Source of the DNA: Salinimicrobium tongyeongense
Lineage (GTDB): Bacteria > Bacteroidota > Bacteroidia > Flavobacteriales > Flavobacteriaceae
Length of the DNA stretch: 64,000 bases
Direction: 5' to 3'
NCBI RefSeq assembly: GCF_026109735.1
Contig: NZ_CP069620.1
Location: 2,852,001-2,916,000, forward strand
Part shown: piece after piece, positions 19,365-29,117 of the stretch
How positions within the stretch are numbered: position 1 is the first letter of the stretch
Layout of the letters: each line of letters opens with the position of its first letter
Position numbers and translations under genes: made by a program
The notes under the pieces: model-generated
Told to the model about the DNA's origin: nothing
Database searches by the model: none
Seen by the model: the letters and a program-made list of their open reading frames with translations, nothing else

Positions 19365-20054
19365 TTATAAATGTAAGCCGCATTCGGTTTTTGGGTTGTT
19401 GTTCCAGCGGCCCGAGCGTTCAACCCCCGGCGAAGTACAGTGGGAACAGCCAATGGAATGATATCCCTGTTTCACCAGCGGGTGAAAAGGCAGATCGTGT
19501 TTTTCTATAAACGCATCCCTTTCCTGTTTGGTAACATCCAGGAGCGGATAGAACTTCAAAATATCCCCGCGATTTTCAAAGATGTTAAGGCTGGCGCGGT
19601 GTTCACTTTGCCATTCCATGAGTCCGCTCACCCATACAGTATACTTTGCCTTGACCAGGTCAAGGGGTTTTACCTTGTTGATATGACAGCAAAAATCGGG
19701 ATCTTTTTCCCAGGTTTTGTCTCTTTGTGTAAACTCGTGTTCTTCTTTTAGCGCGCTAACAGATTTTACATTGAGTCCGTATAGATCGGTAAGTTTTTGC
19801 CTGTATTGCAGGGTTTCCTCGAAGTGGTATCCGGTATCAATAAAATATACCAGCTGGTCTCGGTTAACATCTGAAAATAATTTTAAAAGGAAAGCCGACG
19901 TGGCAGCAAAAGAGCTGGTAAGCATCACCTCGGCAAGGTTAAAATCCTTGTATAGTTCCTCGATCCTTTCGTGAAGGTCGAGTTTCCGGTATTTTTGATT
20001 CAGTCTGTCAACTTCGGCAGCCGTAACTATTCTTTTTTCCGCAACAATTTCCAT
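19365..20054 (-). CDS. cysH: phosphoadenylyl/adenylyl-sulfate reductase (CysH family)
   Basis: A 229-residue thioredoxin-dependent reductase of assimilatory sulfate reduction. The PP-loop-type nucleotide region (MLTSSFAATSAFLL, FIDTGYHF) precedes an FCCHINKVKPL and a GCSHC motif. The paired Cys-Cys and Cys-x-x-Cys ligate a 4Fe-4S cluster, which points to APS rather than only PAPS as substrate. The catalytic Cys is in the C-terminal ECGLH. No other sulfate-assimilation gene is in the window. It lies 3 bases downstream of the DUF1456 gene and is surely co-transcribed. Confidence 0.92.
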   Translation of the reverse strand: MEIVAEKRIVTAAEVDRLNQKYRKLDLHERIEELYKDFNLAEVMLTSSFAATSAFLLKLFSDVNRDQLVYFIDTGYHFEETLQYRQKLTDLYGLNVKSVSALKEEHEFTQRDKTWEKDPDFCCHINKVKPLDLVKAKYTVWVSGLMEWQSEHRASLNIFENRGDILKFYPLLDVTKQERDAFIEKHDLPFHPLVKQGYHSIGCSHCTSPGVERSGRWNNNPKTECGLHL

Positions 20055-20057
20055 CGG

Positions 20058-20303
20058 CTATTTTTTGTCTTCCTTTTTGGGCATTGGCCCGCGTTTATAG
20101 ATCACCAGGCCGTTCAAAAAATTCCGCAGAAACTGGTCTCCACACTCCATGTATTTTGGGTGGTCTTCACTTCGAAAGATCGCACCAATTTCACTTTTTG
20201 TAACCTTGAAATCAACAAGGGAGCAGATGTGAACAATATCTTCATCCCGTAGTTTTAAAGCAACTCTTAGCTTTTTGAAGATATCATTATTCGATAAAGG
20301 CAT
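20058..20303 (-). CDS. DUF1456 family protein (YehS-like, single domain)
   Basis: An 81-residue protein starting MPLSNNDIFKKLRVALKLRDEDIVHIC. An upstream in-frame ATG at 20333 adds ten atypical residues, so 20303 is preferred. The family usually has two copies of this helical domain (about 150 residues in E. coli YehS); only one is present here. Function unknown. Three bases separate it from cysH. Confidence 0.8.
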   Translation of the reverse strand: MPLSNNDIFKKLRVALKLRDEDIVHICSLVDFKVTKSEIGAIFRSEDHPKYMECGDQFLRNFLNGLVIYKRGPMPKKEDKK

Positions 20304-20524
20304 AGGTGAATTTTGAGCTGTAAAAGTAAGCAACCTGAATTTAAAAATGAAGTTTGAGAGGTATAAACTGTAAGATAAATAACAGCCCTGAACCTCTTAA
20401 AATGACAAAATGACATATAATTTTATTGAGAATGCGCCATAAAGTCTTAAATATGCAATTGGTATTTAATTTGACTTACACCGAATGAAAATTTAAAATA
20501 GTTTAATCTCAAAATATTAAAGTT

Positions 20525-20971
20525 ATGAACCTTATTAAAAGAAACACCGACAACTGGCTTCCATCTATTTTTGATGATATGTTTAAAGCAGACTGGATGG
20601 ACAATGGAAACTCAGGGATAAACCGTATTGGTACCAGCGTTCCTGCTGTGAATATCTCTGAAAATGATGAGGCTTTCAGGCTGGAACTTGCAGCTCCCGG
20701 AATGGCAAAACAAGATTTTAACCTTGAGCTTGATAATGGAGTGCTTACCATTTCTGCGGAAGAACAGAAGGAAAATGAGAAAAAGGAAAACGGGGGAAGG
20801 TTTACCCGCCGCGAATTTAGCTATACCAGCTTCAAAAGGGCCTTTAGCCTTCCTGATACTGTAGAAGCCGACAAAATTTCGGCCGAGTACAAAGAAGGGG
20901 TATTGATGATCAACCTTCCAAAACGTGAAGACGCGAAGGTACAGCCCAAGAGAATGATCGAGATTGGATAA
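20525..20971 (+). CDS. Hsp20 / alpha-crystallin small heat-shock protein
   Basis: A 148-residue cytosolic chaperone. The alpha-crystallin domain runs from about residue 38 (VPAVNISENDEAFRLELAAPGMAKQDF) through GVLTISAE to YKEGVLMINLPK, and the usual extension follows. It holds unfolding proteins in a refoldable state under heat stress. It is monocistronic: divergent from DUF1456/cysH and followed by a strong terminator. No CIRCE element was seen in the 220-base upstream region. Confidence 0.93.
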   Translation: MNLIKRNTDNWLPSIFDDMFKADWMDNGNSGINRIGTSVPAVNISENDEAFRLELAAPGMAKQDFNLELDNGVLTISAEEQKENEKKENGGRFTRREFSYTSFKRAFSLPDTVEADKISAEYKEGVLMINLPKREDAKVQPKRMIEIG

Positions 20972-20999
20972 TTCTCGAACATAGTTTAATAGATTTTTT

Positions 21000-21026
21000 A
21001 AAAAGCGCCCTGAGGGGGCGCTTTTT
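21000..21026. terminator. terminator after hsp20, overlapping the next stop codon
   Basis: AAAAAGCGCCC / GGGCGCTTTTT stem around TGAGG. Its T-run contains the TAA stop of the convergent gene at 21025, so one hairpin serves both genes. Confidence 0.85.
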
Positions 21027-22236
21027 ACTTATCAAGCAGGATCCATCTGTTGCCGGCACTTTGAATGAGGTACTTCTGGCCGGGCTCAATGCTGTTCACC
21101 GAGCTGTTTGTAGTAATATCAAATAAATCATTGGTCCCTGTAAAATCCAAAGTTTTTCTTGTATTCCCCGGCCAGTTGAGCAGGTAAATAAGCCTGCCTT
21201 TATTAGTGGCGGCATCGGGAATTAAAACACTGCTCACCTGGTTGTTGATGCGTAAAGAATAGGCTTCGGGAGGGATGGGAAATGCTCCGGTGCCCGAGGC
21301 GGTTGAAGCATAAGTCCCCGAGTTGGGGTATTTCCAGGTGACCAGTCCGTTGGCGTCTGTGGTAAGCACCTGGTCTGCTGCCCCGCGCGTATCGGGCAGA
21401 ACGTAATCGTTTCCGGCAGTGCCTATGCCCAGCCTTCCGGCAAAGTAGCCTGCAAAGACCTTTTTTGGATCATTGCCAAAGGCAGTGCTGTAAATGCCGT
21501 AGACAAAGCCGTTGCCCTGTTCGGTGCCAATTTCATTATAGATGCCGTAATGGTTTTTTGTAGATCCAAAAGTCTTCCCCACGTCGTTGTAAATTCCGTA
21601 GATATCTTCATTGGTGTTTTGGTTCACCTCGTTAAAAATCCCGTAATGAATTCCTATTCCGGCGCCACTCACCGAGTTTTTTATCCCGTATTTCTTATCC
21701 TGTGTGGCTGTGTTGTTACTGCTTAAAATGCCATAAGTCACGTTCTTTGTGGTAGCGCTGGCATTTTCTACTTCCAGGGGTGTGCGAATGTTGTGATCTT
21801 CGATATTGTCTATCATCACTTTTAGCTTCACATTGGCGGAAGACCCGCCAATGCTCACATTACCTTTTCTAAATACGGCTTCATCGGGGCTGGTGGAGGG
21901 GGAGGTGGTCCCTGTTTTGTAAAAATCTGAAGTAGCCTTGCCTCCCACAGCCTGCCAGCTGCCGGTAACCGAATCCCACCAGTAAAAACCGGGTGAAAAC
22001 TGCCCTTTTTGAGAGCTTAGAAATACGAGCATCCCGTGCTGCTCGGCGCCGGGATTGGTCGCAGGGAAATTTGAGATCCGCGGGATAAGAATACCGTCGG
22101 TAGGTTCAGGGGAATTCGGATTTTCGGTGTAGATGTCCAGCTGAGCTTTAGGCTCATAAGTGTTGATCCCTACCTGGGCATTTATTTGTCCGCAGCAAAG
22201 CATCAGGAAGAACCCCAAAATTAGAAGCTTGTACAC
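21025..22236 (-). CDS. secreted surface protein with YGI repeats
   Basis: A 403-residue protein with a signal peptide (about residues 1-20, ending INA). The N-terminal VGINTYEPKAQLDIY is typical of Bacteroidota tail-fibre-like surface proteins. The middle (about 165-265) has five or six repeats of the form YGI-[YFL]-N-x-V/I (YGILSSN, YGIKNSV, YGIFNEV, YGIYNDV, YGIYNEI, YGIYSTA), consistent with a beta-solenoid. No type-IX sorting domain is recognised at the C terminus. Function unknown, probably structural or adhesive. Confidence 0.7.
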   Translation of the reverse strand: MYKLLILGFFLMLCCGQINAQVGINTYEPKAQLDIYTENPNSPEPTDGILIPRISNFPATNPGAEQHGMLVFLSSQKGQFSPGFYWWDSVTGSWQAVGGKATSDFYKTGTTSPSTSPDEAVFRKGNVSIGGSSANVKLKVMIDNIEDHNIRTPLEVENASATTKNVTYGILSSNNTATQDKKYGIKNSVSGAGIGIHYGIFNEVNQNTNEDIYGIYNDVGKTFGSTKNHYGIYNEIGTEQGNGFVYGIYSTAFGNDPKKVFAGYFAGRLGIGTAGNDYVLPDTRGAADQVLTTDANGLVTWKYPNSGTYASTASGTGAFPIPPEAYSLRINNQVSSVLIPDAATNKGRLIYLLNWPGNTRKTLDFTGTNDLFDITTNSSVNSIEPGQKYLIQSAGNRWILLDK

Positions 22237-22321
22237 AAGTTAAAATTTTAAATCGGGGAGACACTATTGGGAATAAATATAAATAATTATCTCACTGGTT
22301 TACAAGGTTATGTAAAAAAAA

Positions 22322-24325
22322 TTATGAGGCCTCTTTAACTTTCTCCTGAAGCATTTTTATTTCATCCCTTAGTTTGGCAGCCGTCATGAAATCCAGCTCT
22401 TTGGCTGCAGCTTCCATAGCTTTTCTCTTTTCCCTGATGCGCTTTTCTAACTGAGGTTTGCTGAAGTATTCAGTTTCTTCTTCGGCTGCTTTGAGATCGG
22501 GGGCAACTTCATAAGTGTAAGGTTCAGGTTTTTTACGCACCAGCATATTTTCGAAAGACTTCTTAAGGGCCGTGGGGGTAATGTTGTTCTTTTCGTTGTA
22601 CTTCAGCTGTTTCTCACGCCTGTAGTTGGTTTCGTCTATGGTTTTCTGCATGCTGTCGGTAATCTTATCGGCATACATAATGGCCTTACCTTCCAGGTGA
22701 CGTGCCGCGCGGCCAATGGTCTGGGTCAGGGAACGATTACTTCTCAAAAATCCTTCTTTATCGGCATCAAGAATGGCAACAAGAGAAACTTCCGGTAGGT
22801 CGAGCCCTTCCCTTAGAAGGTTTACTCCCACCAGTACGTCAAAAAGGCCTTTTCGGAGGTCCTGCATAATTTCAACCCGCTCCAGGGTGTCTACGTCACT
22901 GTGAATATAGCGGCACCGAATATTGATACGGGTAAGATATTTGGTGAGTTCTTCGGCCATGCGCTTGGTGAGGGTGGTAACGAGAATCCGCTGATCCTTG
23001 TCAATCCTTAGCTGCATCTCTTCAATAAGGTCATCGATCTGGTTAAGACTGGGGCGGACTTCAATTACGGGATCCAGTAAGCCGGTGGGCCTAATCACCT
23101 GTTCAATATACATTCCCTCTGTCTTCTGAAGCTCATAATCGGCAGGGGTGGCACTTACGTAGATCACCTGGTTCTGGAGCACTTCAAACTCTTCAAACTT
23201 TAACGGGCGGTTATCCATAGCTGCCGGAAGCCTGAAGCCGTAATCTACAAGGGTTTCCTTTCTTGAGCGGTCACCACCATACATCGCATGCACCTGCGGA
23301 ATGGTGACGTGGCTTTCATCAACCACCATAAGGTAATCATCGGGAAAATAATCGAGCAGGCAGAAAGGTCGCGTTCCCGGGGGTCTTCCGTCAAGATAAC
23401 GGGAATAGTTCTCAATACCCGAGCAATACCCAAGTTCCCTGATCATCTCAAGGTCAAAGTTGGTGCGCTCGTCCAGCCTTTTTGCCTCAAGGTGTTTCCC
23501 AATTTCCTGAAAGTAGCCCACCTGTTTCACCAAATCATCCTGGATCTCTTTTATGGCGCCCTGTAAGACATCAGGCGAGGTAACAAACATGTTGGCCGGG
23601 TAAATGTTGAGCCGGTCATATTTTTCAATCACATCATTGGTGGCGGGATCAAAAGCTTCTATTTCTTCAATTTCGTCCCCAAAAAAGTGAATTCTGAAAG
23701 CATTATCGGCATAACTTGGGAAAATATCCACAGTGTCACCTTTAATGCGGAAGTTTCCGTGGGTGAACTCTGCTTCAGTTCTTGAATAAAGACTTTGTAC
23801 CAGTTTGTGGAGCAGCTTTGTCCGTGAGATCACCATATCCCTTTCTATAGAGACCACGTTCTTTTTAAATTCCACAGGATTCCCGATTCCGTAGAGACAG
23901 GAAACCGAAGCCACAACAATCACGTCCCTTCTTCCCGAGAGCAGGGAAGAAGTGGTACTGAGCCGCAATTTTTCAATCTCTTCGTTAATTGAAAGATCTT
24001 TTTCAATATAAGTTCCCGAGGATGGAATAAAAGCTTCGGGCTGGTAATAATCGTAGTAGCTCACAAAATACTCCACTGCATTGTCGGGAAAAAATTGCTT
24101 GAATTCCGAATACAGCTGGGCTGCAAGCGTTTTATTGTGGGCGAGTACCAGAGTGGGTTTTTGTACCTCTTGGATCACGTTGGCGACCGTAAAAGTTTTT
24201 CCGGATCCCGTGACCCCAAGCAGGGTCTGGTACCTTTCATTATTGTTGATGCCGCCAACCAGTTGCTTTATTGCTTGTGGCTGATCGCCGGTAGGTTTGA
24301 ACTCAGACTTTACTTTGAATTTCAT
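22322..24325 (-). CDS. uvrB: excinuclease ABC subunit B
   Basis: A 667-residue nucleotide-excision-repair helicase-like subunit that loads onto damaged DNA with UvrA and recruits UvrC. The Walker A motif is [14 protein letters not shown] (about residues 38-51). The beta-hairpin region has [12 protein letters not shown], the DEAD-like box is VVDESHV, and the helicase C-domain has [30 protein letters not shown]. The C-terminal UVR domain ([21 protein letters not shown]) binds UvrC. Full length, no neighbours in the pathway. Confidence 0.98.
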   Translation of the reverse strand: MKFKVKSEFKPTGDQPQAIKQLVGGINNNERYQTLLGVTGSGKTFTVANVIQEVQKPTLVLAHNKTLAAQLYSEFKQFFPDNAVEYFVSYYDYYQPEAFIPSSGTYIEKDLSINEEIEKLRLSTTSSLLSGRRDVIVVASVSCLYGIGNPVEFKKNVVSIERDMVISRTKLLHKLVQSLYSRTEAEFTHGNFRIKGDTVDIFPSYADNAFRIHFFGDEIEEIEAFDPATNDVIEKYDRLNIYPANMFVTSPDVLQGAIKEIQDDLVKQVGYFQEIGKHLEAKRLDERTNFDLEMIRELGYCSGIENYSRYLDGRPPGTRPFCLLDYFPDDYLMVVDESHVTIPQVHAMYGGDRSRKETLVDYGFRLPAAMDNRPLKFEEFEVLQNQVIYVSATPADYELQKTEGMYIEQVIRPTGLLDPVIEVRPSLNQIDDLIEEMQLRIDKDQRILVTTLTKRMAEELTKYLTRINIRCRYIHSDVDTLERVEIMQDLRKGLFDVLVGVNLLREGLDLPEVSLVAILDADKEGFLRSNRSLTQTIGRAARHLEGKAIMYADKITDSMQKTIDETNYRREKQLKYNEKNNITPTALKKSFENMLVRKKPEPYTYEVAPDLKAAEEETEYFSKPQLEKRIREKRKAMEAAAKELDFMTAAKLRDEIKMLQEKVKEAS

Positions 24326-24411
24326 AGGCTTTTTTGCTGACCTGCAAAAATAGCCAATTTGGAGCTACCAACAAATAATGGCGGTTTCTAAAAAGTTTAA
24401 AATCAGGTTAA

Positions 24412-25248
24412 TTAAAGGTCCCTTTTCTTCAGAAGTAAAAAGGAAAGGTAAACGAAAATCACAATCCACAAGATCACAATAAGAAGCTGGTACCAGTGAA
24501 TGGAATAATCTTTTGTGATCTCTGAACCCAGCTGCGTGGCAGCCGATTGTACCGCGTTGAGCCGGGAGAAAGGTTCTCTTACCAGCAGGGCCATAGATTC
24601 TAGAGGAAAGAACTGTGCAATGTTTTCAGCAATGTTGGAATCCCTGAAGATCTTATATTCCATCACGCCTCTCACAATGCTTTCCATGATCCACCAGATG
24701 AACAGGAAACCCAGTGCAAAAGCCGATCTTTTCACCAGAATTCCAAGGAACATACAAAAGGCGAAAAATCCTGTAAGTTTAATGAAATAGGCCAGCAGGT
24801 ACTCCATATCTGAAAAGATGATCGAAATTTCGGTATAATCAGAAAAGGAAAGCCCCAGAATTAGCGAGACCACGAATAGGAAAAGGGTTGATAAAAGGGC
24901 AAAAGAGACCACCGTGAGGAACTTGGAGAGCACGAATTCCTTTTTGCTCAGGCCGTCTATGAGGTTTTGTTTGATCGTGCGGTTGCTGTATTCGTTAGAC
25001 ATCATAGAAACGATCACTATCGCCAGGAATAGCTTTAAAGTCGCCGCGATGTAGCTGTTAAAATGCCAGATGTACGGAAAATTAAAGATCCCCTGATCGG
25101 CCAGCCTGAAATTCACATTTCCGAAATTGAATTCTATGGAAGCAATCAGGGCAATGAAGGTAATAAGGATAAAATAGGTGGTGATTAGAACCCGTGAAGA
25201 TTTACTAAACCTGAGTTTGTGATATTCTATATTGAGTAAACGTAGCAT
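24412..25248 (-). CDS. ABC transporter permease (ABC-2 type)
   Basis: A 278-residue membrane protein with about six transmembrane helices, beginning LRLLNIEYHKLRFSKSSRVLITTYFILI and ending in a basic KKRDL tail. The pattern (long first loop near SNEYSNRTIKQNLIDGLSKKEF) is typical of ABC-2 exporter permeases. Its ATG overlaps the stop codon of the ATPase gene by one base (TAATG), so the two form one transporter. The substrate is unknown. Confidence 0.85.
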   Translation of the reverse strand: MLRLLNIEYHKLRFSKSSRVLITTYFILITFIALIASIEFNFGNVNFRLADQGIFNFPYIWHFNSYIAATLKLFLAIVIVSMMSNEYSNRTIKQNLIDGLSKKEFVLSKFLTVVSFALLSTLFLFVVSLILGLSFSDYTEISIIFSDMEYLLAYFIKLTGFFAFCMFLGILVKRSAFALGFLFIWWIMESIVRGVMEYKIFRDSNIAENIAQFFPLESMALLVREPFSRLNAVQSAATQLGSEITKDYSIHWYQLLIVILWIVIFVYLSFLLLKKRDL

Positions 25249-26168
25249 TAGGCAGAAATTTGGTTGGTTAACAATAAGAACTGTTCTTCCAGGCTCTCTT
25301 TTCGTTTTACGAGCTGGGAGAGGCTAAGGCCGTTCTCGAAGAGGTAAGTGTTCAGGGCTTCAGCTTCCAGCGGTTCTTCCAAAAATGCCGTTATAATTTC
25401 CCCTTTTTGGACCACCTTGCCAAAAGCAGGGTGGGAGTTGAGCAGGGCCAGTAACTTTTCCTGATTGGTCGCCTTCAGCTCAAAAAATCCGAAGCTGGCG
25501 TTCATCTGGTCTACCGGGCCGCTGTAAAGTTTTTCCCCTTTGCGGATGATCACCACATGGGTGCATACTTTTTCAACCTCGTCCAGCAGGTGGGAGGCCA
25601 GGAGAATGGTGGTTCCGGTAGCAGCAATCCGGGTGATGATCTCCCTTATCTGGTGAATTCCCTGCGGGTCTAGTCCGTTAGTGGGTTCATCGAGGATGAG
25701 GATCTCGGGGTCGTTGAGCAAAGCTGAAGCAATTGCCAGCCTTTGTTTCATTCCCAGGGAAAATGTGCGGAATTTACTGTTCCTTCTGTCCAGTAAGCCC
25801 ACCATTTCCAGCTTTTCATCGATATTTTTTGCTGAAACATTTTTGATCTTGCACACCAGTTCCAGGTTTTGGGCCGCGGTCATGTAGGGATAAAAGTTAG
25901 GACGCTCAATAATGGCACCTACTTTTTTAAGAGCTTCATGCGTACTCTGCGAACCATCAAACCACTGAAAGTCACCTGCAGATTTGTTTACCACGTTTAA
26001 AATGATCCCCAGGGTGGTGGATTTTCCGCTGCCATTAGGCCCTAAAATGCCATAAACATTGCCCTTTTCAATGGTGAATGAAAGGTCTTTAACCGCCGTA
26101 ACGGGACCAAATCTTTTAGTGAGATTATTCAGGCGAAGGATTGTCTTCAAAGTAAAGCGTTTTAACAT
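25248..26168 (-). CDS. ABC transporter ATP-binding protein
   Basis: A 306-residue ATPase partner of the downstream permease. Walker A GPNGSGKST, Q-loop, signature FSLGMKQRLAIASALL, Walker B ILILDEPTNGLDPQG and the H-loop are intact, and a C-terminal extension of about 80 residues follows. The annotated ATG (26168) lies right on the -10 box of a putative ECF promoter. An in-frame TTG at 26150 (giving MKTILRLNNLTKRFG) fits the family N terminus and would sit downstream of the predicted transcription start. Start choice is therefore open. Confidence 0.9.
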   Translation of the reverse strand: MLKRFTLKTILRLNNLTKRFGPVTAVKDLSFTIEKGNVYGILGPNGSGKSTTLGIILNVVNKSAGDFQWFDGSQSTHEALKKVGAIIERPNFYPYMTAAQNLELVCKIKNVSAKNIDEKLEMVGLLDRRNSKFRTFSLGMKQRLAIASALLNDPEILILDEPTNGLDPQGIHQIREIITRIAATGTTILLASHLLDEVEKVCTHVVIIRKGEKLYSGPVDQMNASFGFFELKATNQEKLLALLNSHPAFGKVVQKGEIITAFLEEPLEAEALNTYLFENGLSLSQLVKRKESLEEQFLLLTNQISA

Positions 26169-26196
26169 TCGACGACTAAGTTAACGTTTTGTTACA
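26168..26196 (-). promoter_or_regulatory. ECF-sigma-type promoter of the ABC-2 transporter
   Basis: On the minus strand: TGTAAC (26196-26191), 17 bases, GTCGAA (26173-26168). It has the same box and spacing as the sites at 18345, 18892 and 49392. It overlaps the annotated ATG of the ATPase gene. Confidence 0.5.
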
Positions 26197-26254
26197 CGGC
26201 GAAATAAAAAGAAGTCTTATTTTTGAGGAAATTCAGGGTATGCGGGAAAAATTA

Positions 26255-27301
26255 ATGTCAAAAAAGAAACCAAGCTTTCCGGTTAGCGACCGGTTCCATA
26301 AATATCTCGCAAAGTACAATCGCAACACAAAAATTCCGGTATTTTATGATGATCTGCTAAGGTTTTCGGGCTCTATCGTGGTTTATGATCAGCATGAAGA
26401 AGATACTTTCTGGGTCCGCTGCTACTATCCCGATCATGAACGGGACGATATTGACAACAGCCTGAAACAGGTCTATACCATCCTGCATTCCGATGGAAGT
26501 GACGATTCCCTGGAATTCCTCAATGTTGATGCGATCGATTACTGTACCTTCGGAAATTCAAAGCCTTTCAGAATTAAGGTCAGAAATATCCTGAATGACA
26601 GTTTCACCTATTTCTACGTCAAAAAAGCCGATGCTTCCCGTATCTATGGGCTTGAATTTGAACATTTGCTTTCCCCGCACAGGATCAACTTCCTCATCTA
26701 TCGGGATACGCTCATTGAAGAGCATATCGCCGGAATTCCCGGAGATGTTTTTATTGAAGATGAACTGCCTGCCTGTGATGACAGGGCGAAAACCCAGATA
26801 GCCAAGCAGTTTGTAAAGTTTAATGAACGTTGTACGGTTAGGCTTTTGGGAGATATGCGATCATATAACTATGTGATCATTCCCACCCACGATTTTGATC
26901 ATGTAGATTATACCATAAGGGCTATAGATTTTGACCAGCAGTGCTTTGAAGGAAACCTGAAAGTCTACAGGCCGCAGTTCTTTAAAGAGAACTTTAAAAT
27001 GGTACAGCTGGTTGCAGACAAGCTTCAGGAAAATTCGATAGAACAGTACAGGAGGGAAGAGAGGTCATTACTGGCAAAGAGGATCATTAACTCCCAATCG
27101 CGTTACAAAGAATTAATGCGCTGCATTCTCAACGATCAAATCTCTAACGAAGCCAACGTAAAGCAACTGAGAAAAGAACTTTATGATTTTTCTAATGACA
27201 TGAAGTTCAAAAGAGCGCGTAACATGGGCCAGATCTTAAGGACGGCCCTGGACTTTGTGAAGAGAAATTACGAGAATGTGAACATGAAAAGACTCGTTTA
27301 A
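26255..27301 (+). CDS. conserved hypothetical protein of Flavobacteriia
   Basis: A 348-residue cytosolic protein starting MSKKKPSFPVSDRFHKYLAK; a start at 26189 would add an unlikely 22-residue leader. No signal peptide or transmembrane segment. Visible points are an HDFDHVDYTIRAIDFDQQ stretch in the middle, whose IDFD resembles a kinase metal-binding turn but without the other kinase motifs, and a basic helical C-terminal third (REERSLLAKRII ... KFKRARNMGQILRT). It looks full length and under selection. I do not recognise a named domain. Heptamer repeats start at the base after its stop. Confidence 0.7.
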   Translation: MSKKKPSFPVSDRFHKYLAKYNRNTKIPVFYDDLLRFSGSIVVYDQHEEDTFWVRCYYPDHERDDIDNSLKQVYTILHSDGSDDSLEFLNVDAIDYCTFGNSKPFRIKVRNILNDSFTYFYVKKADASRIYGLEFEHLLSPHRINFLIYRDTLIEEHIAGIPGDVFIEDELPACDDRAKTQIAKQFVKFNERCTVRLLGDMRSYNYVIIPTHDFDHVDYTIRAIDFDQQCFEGNLKVYRPQFFKENFKMVQLVADKLQENSIEQYRREERSLLAKRIINSQSRYKELMRCILNDQISNEANVKQLRKELYDFSNDMKFKRARNMGQILRTALDFVKRNYENVNMKRLV

Positions 27302-27336
27302 AGGTCTAAGGACTAAGGAATAATGTATAATAAAAA
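27302..27336. repeat. heptamer-period array (5 units)
   Basis: Begins at the first base after the TAA of the preceding gene: AGGTCTA AGGACTA, then AGGAATA and two more 7-base units, ending at the following palindromic terminator. Confidence 0.5.
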
Positions 27337-27338
27337 AG

Positions 27339-27370
27339 AGGAGCTTCAAAAATGACATTTTGAAGCTCCT
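27339..27370. terminator. palindromic terminator with the recurrent motif
   Basis: AGGAGCTTCAAAA and TTTTGAAGCTCCT arms around an ATGACA centre. The core TTCAAAAATGACATTTTGAA is one T short of the 19-base palindrome seen elsewhere. It sits between convergent genes. Confidence 0.65.
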
Positions 27371-27390
27371 TCGATTTATAAACAGTAAAG

Positions 27391-27432
27391 ATCCTAATTT
27401 TGAATCTTAAATTTTGAACTTTGAACCGGCGA
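27391..27432. repeat. heptamer-period array (6 units)
   Basis: Six 7-base units such as TTTTGAA TCTTAAA TTTTGAA lie just before the stop codon of the NdpA-like gene. The unit core TTGAA is the same as in the large array at 51922. Confidence 0.5.
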
Positions 27433-27437
27433 AAGCC

Positions 27438-28496
27438 TTAGCTTTTTTGTTCCTTATTGAAGTAGACCAGGTAATAATACATTTGTCGCTCTTCATCCCA
27501 GCCTTTTTCCACAAACTTTTCGGCAGATTCGGGGTTGATGAAATCCATTTTAATCTGGATGTTGGTATCGAGATTAATGGTGTTCTTTATTGATTTTCTC
27601 GCGGCAGTTACGGCTGTGTTAGAGATTGGGAAACTGGTGAGGTCTTCAATCTTGTATTTTGGTGCCTTCTCGGTCTTGTAATTCTGAAATTCTGGTACGA
27701 GAGCCGGGTTGTCTATCACCGAATTCAGGAAGGCAGTCTCTTCAAATTCATCATTTTTGGCAAAATAATCCACGCTTCGGTTCATGAACATCACTTCTTC
27801 CTTTTTGTCTTCCGCAGGAAGTACCACGTCTTTGGCGAAATTCTGGCAGAACTTCAAATATTTTTTTGTGTGAAAATTCTCATCGGCCAGCACATCAACT
27901 CCCAGAAAATTTTCGAGCCAGTACTTGGTGTCATATTTATTAGAATCTACTGAAAGGATCTTGAAACCTTCCTCGCGATTTTTATTGAAGATAATTGCCC
28001 CTTTATCCAGCTTGTTCAGGTTGATTCCCTGCTGGATGATCATTTCAAGAATGCTTTCTTTTTCCTGGAACTGAAGGAAATCGTGCTTTAATTCAGATTT
28101 AAAGATCCCGATGGCTGTGGTCTTTTCATTGTCGAGCATCATGTTGTCGAAAAATACAACATAAACCTCCCCACTTTTAATATGCGGGTGTGCCGATTGT
28201 TCAAAGAGCAAAGTGGTGATCTTTTTTGACTGCTCATGAATGCTTTGCGGGGCATCAAAGACCTTGCAGGCAATGTCGTACAGGGGATTGAATTCTACAT
28301 CTACATCATTTGCAAACTGGAAGTAATTCTCCTCCTTGTCCCTAAAAGGCTTCAGGAAATACTCTTTTATGAGTGGCGTGATCTCATCGTTGAGGTGAAA
28401 AGGCTGGGCAGAAAGAAAAATGTTTTCATTTCGGCTTTTATTGCCAACCCTGTGAATAGAAAGGGAGTCAATGTGAGCGTTATATAGATTGATCAT
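27438..28496 (-). CDS. nucleoid-associated protein (NdpA/YejK-like, 37 kDa)
   Basis: A 352-residue homologue of the NA37/YejK nucleoid-associated family. Conserved elements are the N-terminal IDSLSIHRVGNKS, SGEVYVVFFDNMMLDNEKTTAIGIFKSELK and the LENFLGV ... F segment in the middle. It is expected to bind the chromosome; its precise effect is unknown. It is 61 bases downstream of the pRiA4b ORF-3-like gene on the same strand. Confidence 0.85.
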   Translation of the reverse strand: MINLYNAHIDSLSIHRVGNKSRNENIFLSAQPFHLNDEITPLIKEYFLKPFRDKEENYFQFANDVDVEFNPLYDIACKVFDAPQSIHEQSKKITTLLFEQSAHPHIKSGEVYVVFFDNMMLDNEKTTAIGIFKSELKHDFLQFQEKESILEMIIQQGINLNKLDKGAIIFNKNREEGFKILSVDSNKYDTKYWLENFLGVDVLADENFHTKKYLKFCQNFAKDVVLPAEDKKEEVMFMNRSVDYFAKNDEFEETAFLNSVIDNPALVPEFQNYKTEKAPKYKIEDLTSFPISNTAVTAARKSIKNTINLDTNIQIKMDFINPESAEKFVEKGWDEERQMYYYLVYFNKEQKS

Positions 28497-28557
28497 ATTG
28501 AAAAAATGCGGTTAAGTTACCGGAATAAAAAAAAGCTGAGAAACAGGAAATACTGGT

Positions 28558-29067
28558 CTAGTTCCAGTTTTCGTCAAACGAAAGATCGTCGTAGTCGTCT
28601 ACATCAAAATCGTCATCATAATCCAGTCCAAGGTCATCATCTTCGGCCTGGAAATCTTTTTCGGGAGCGCTCATTGGGAGTTGTCCGTGAACAAAAAGCA
28701 GGTTAGGGTAATCCATTTGCGGATCGGGTTCTGCAATTTCGGCCAATTCTACAAGGAAAGTCCACATGCTCAGAAAGTCGTAGACATAGATGAGCTTGGT
28801 CTGGTCTTCAGAAACCACATCATCAAGAGTGGTTTCGTTCATGACCCTTACAGAACCTGTACCTTCGGTCACATCAAACTGGGAGATCTCCTCGCCCTGG
28901 TTCCAATTATCGTCACTAATGTAGAAAGAAGCCATCTCGGTGCCGTCAAACCCGAAAGATTGTAAAATGGTATTGTGTAAATCTTCAAGCGTATTGTCGG
29001 CCATAATTTCTATGTCCCTAAATACATCTTCTTCGGCATCAAGGATAATTCTAAATCTATACAGCAT
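28558..29067 (-). CDS. pRiA4b ORF-3-like protein with acidic tail
   Basis: A 169-residue protein of the plasmid pRiA4b ORF-3 / IS1096 TnpR-like family, recognised from LYRFRIILDAEEDVFRDIEI, TLEDLHNTILQSFGFDG and MASFYISDDNW. The last 30 residues are strongly acidic (AEDDDLGLDYDDDFDVDDYDDL). Despite the family name it is chromosomal here, with no mobile-element features around it, and is common in Bacteroidota. Function unknown. Confidence 0.82.
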   Translation of the reverse strand: MLYRFRIILDAEEDVFRDIEIMADNTLEDLHNTILQSFGFDGTEMASFYISDDNWNQGEEISQFDVTEGTGSVRVMNETTLDDVVSEDQTKLIYVYDFLSMWTFLVELAEIAEPDPQMDYPNLLFVHGQLPMSAPEKDFQAEDDDLGLDYDDDFDVDDYDDLSFDENWN

Positions 29068-29117
29068 AAGTCAAAAAATTGGATTGCAAAGATACATTTT
29101 TAGATGACAAATTACAG

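Noticed and set aside
28558-29067. Plasmid or IS1096 remnant
   Set aside because: The pRiA4b ORF-3 / TnpR name is historical; no inverted repeats, transposase or plasmid genes surround it.
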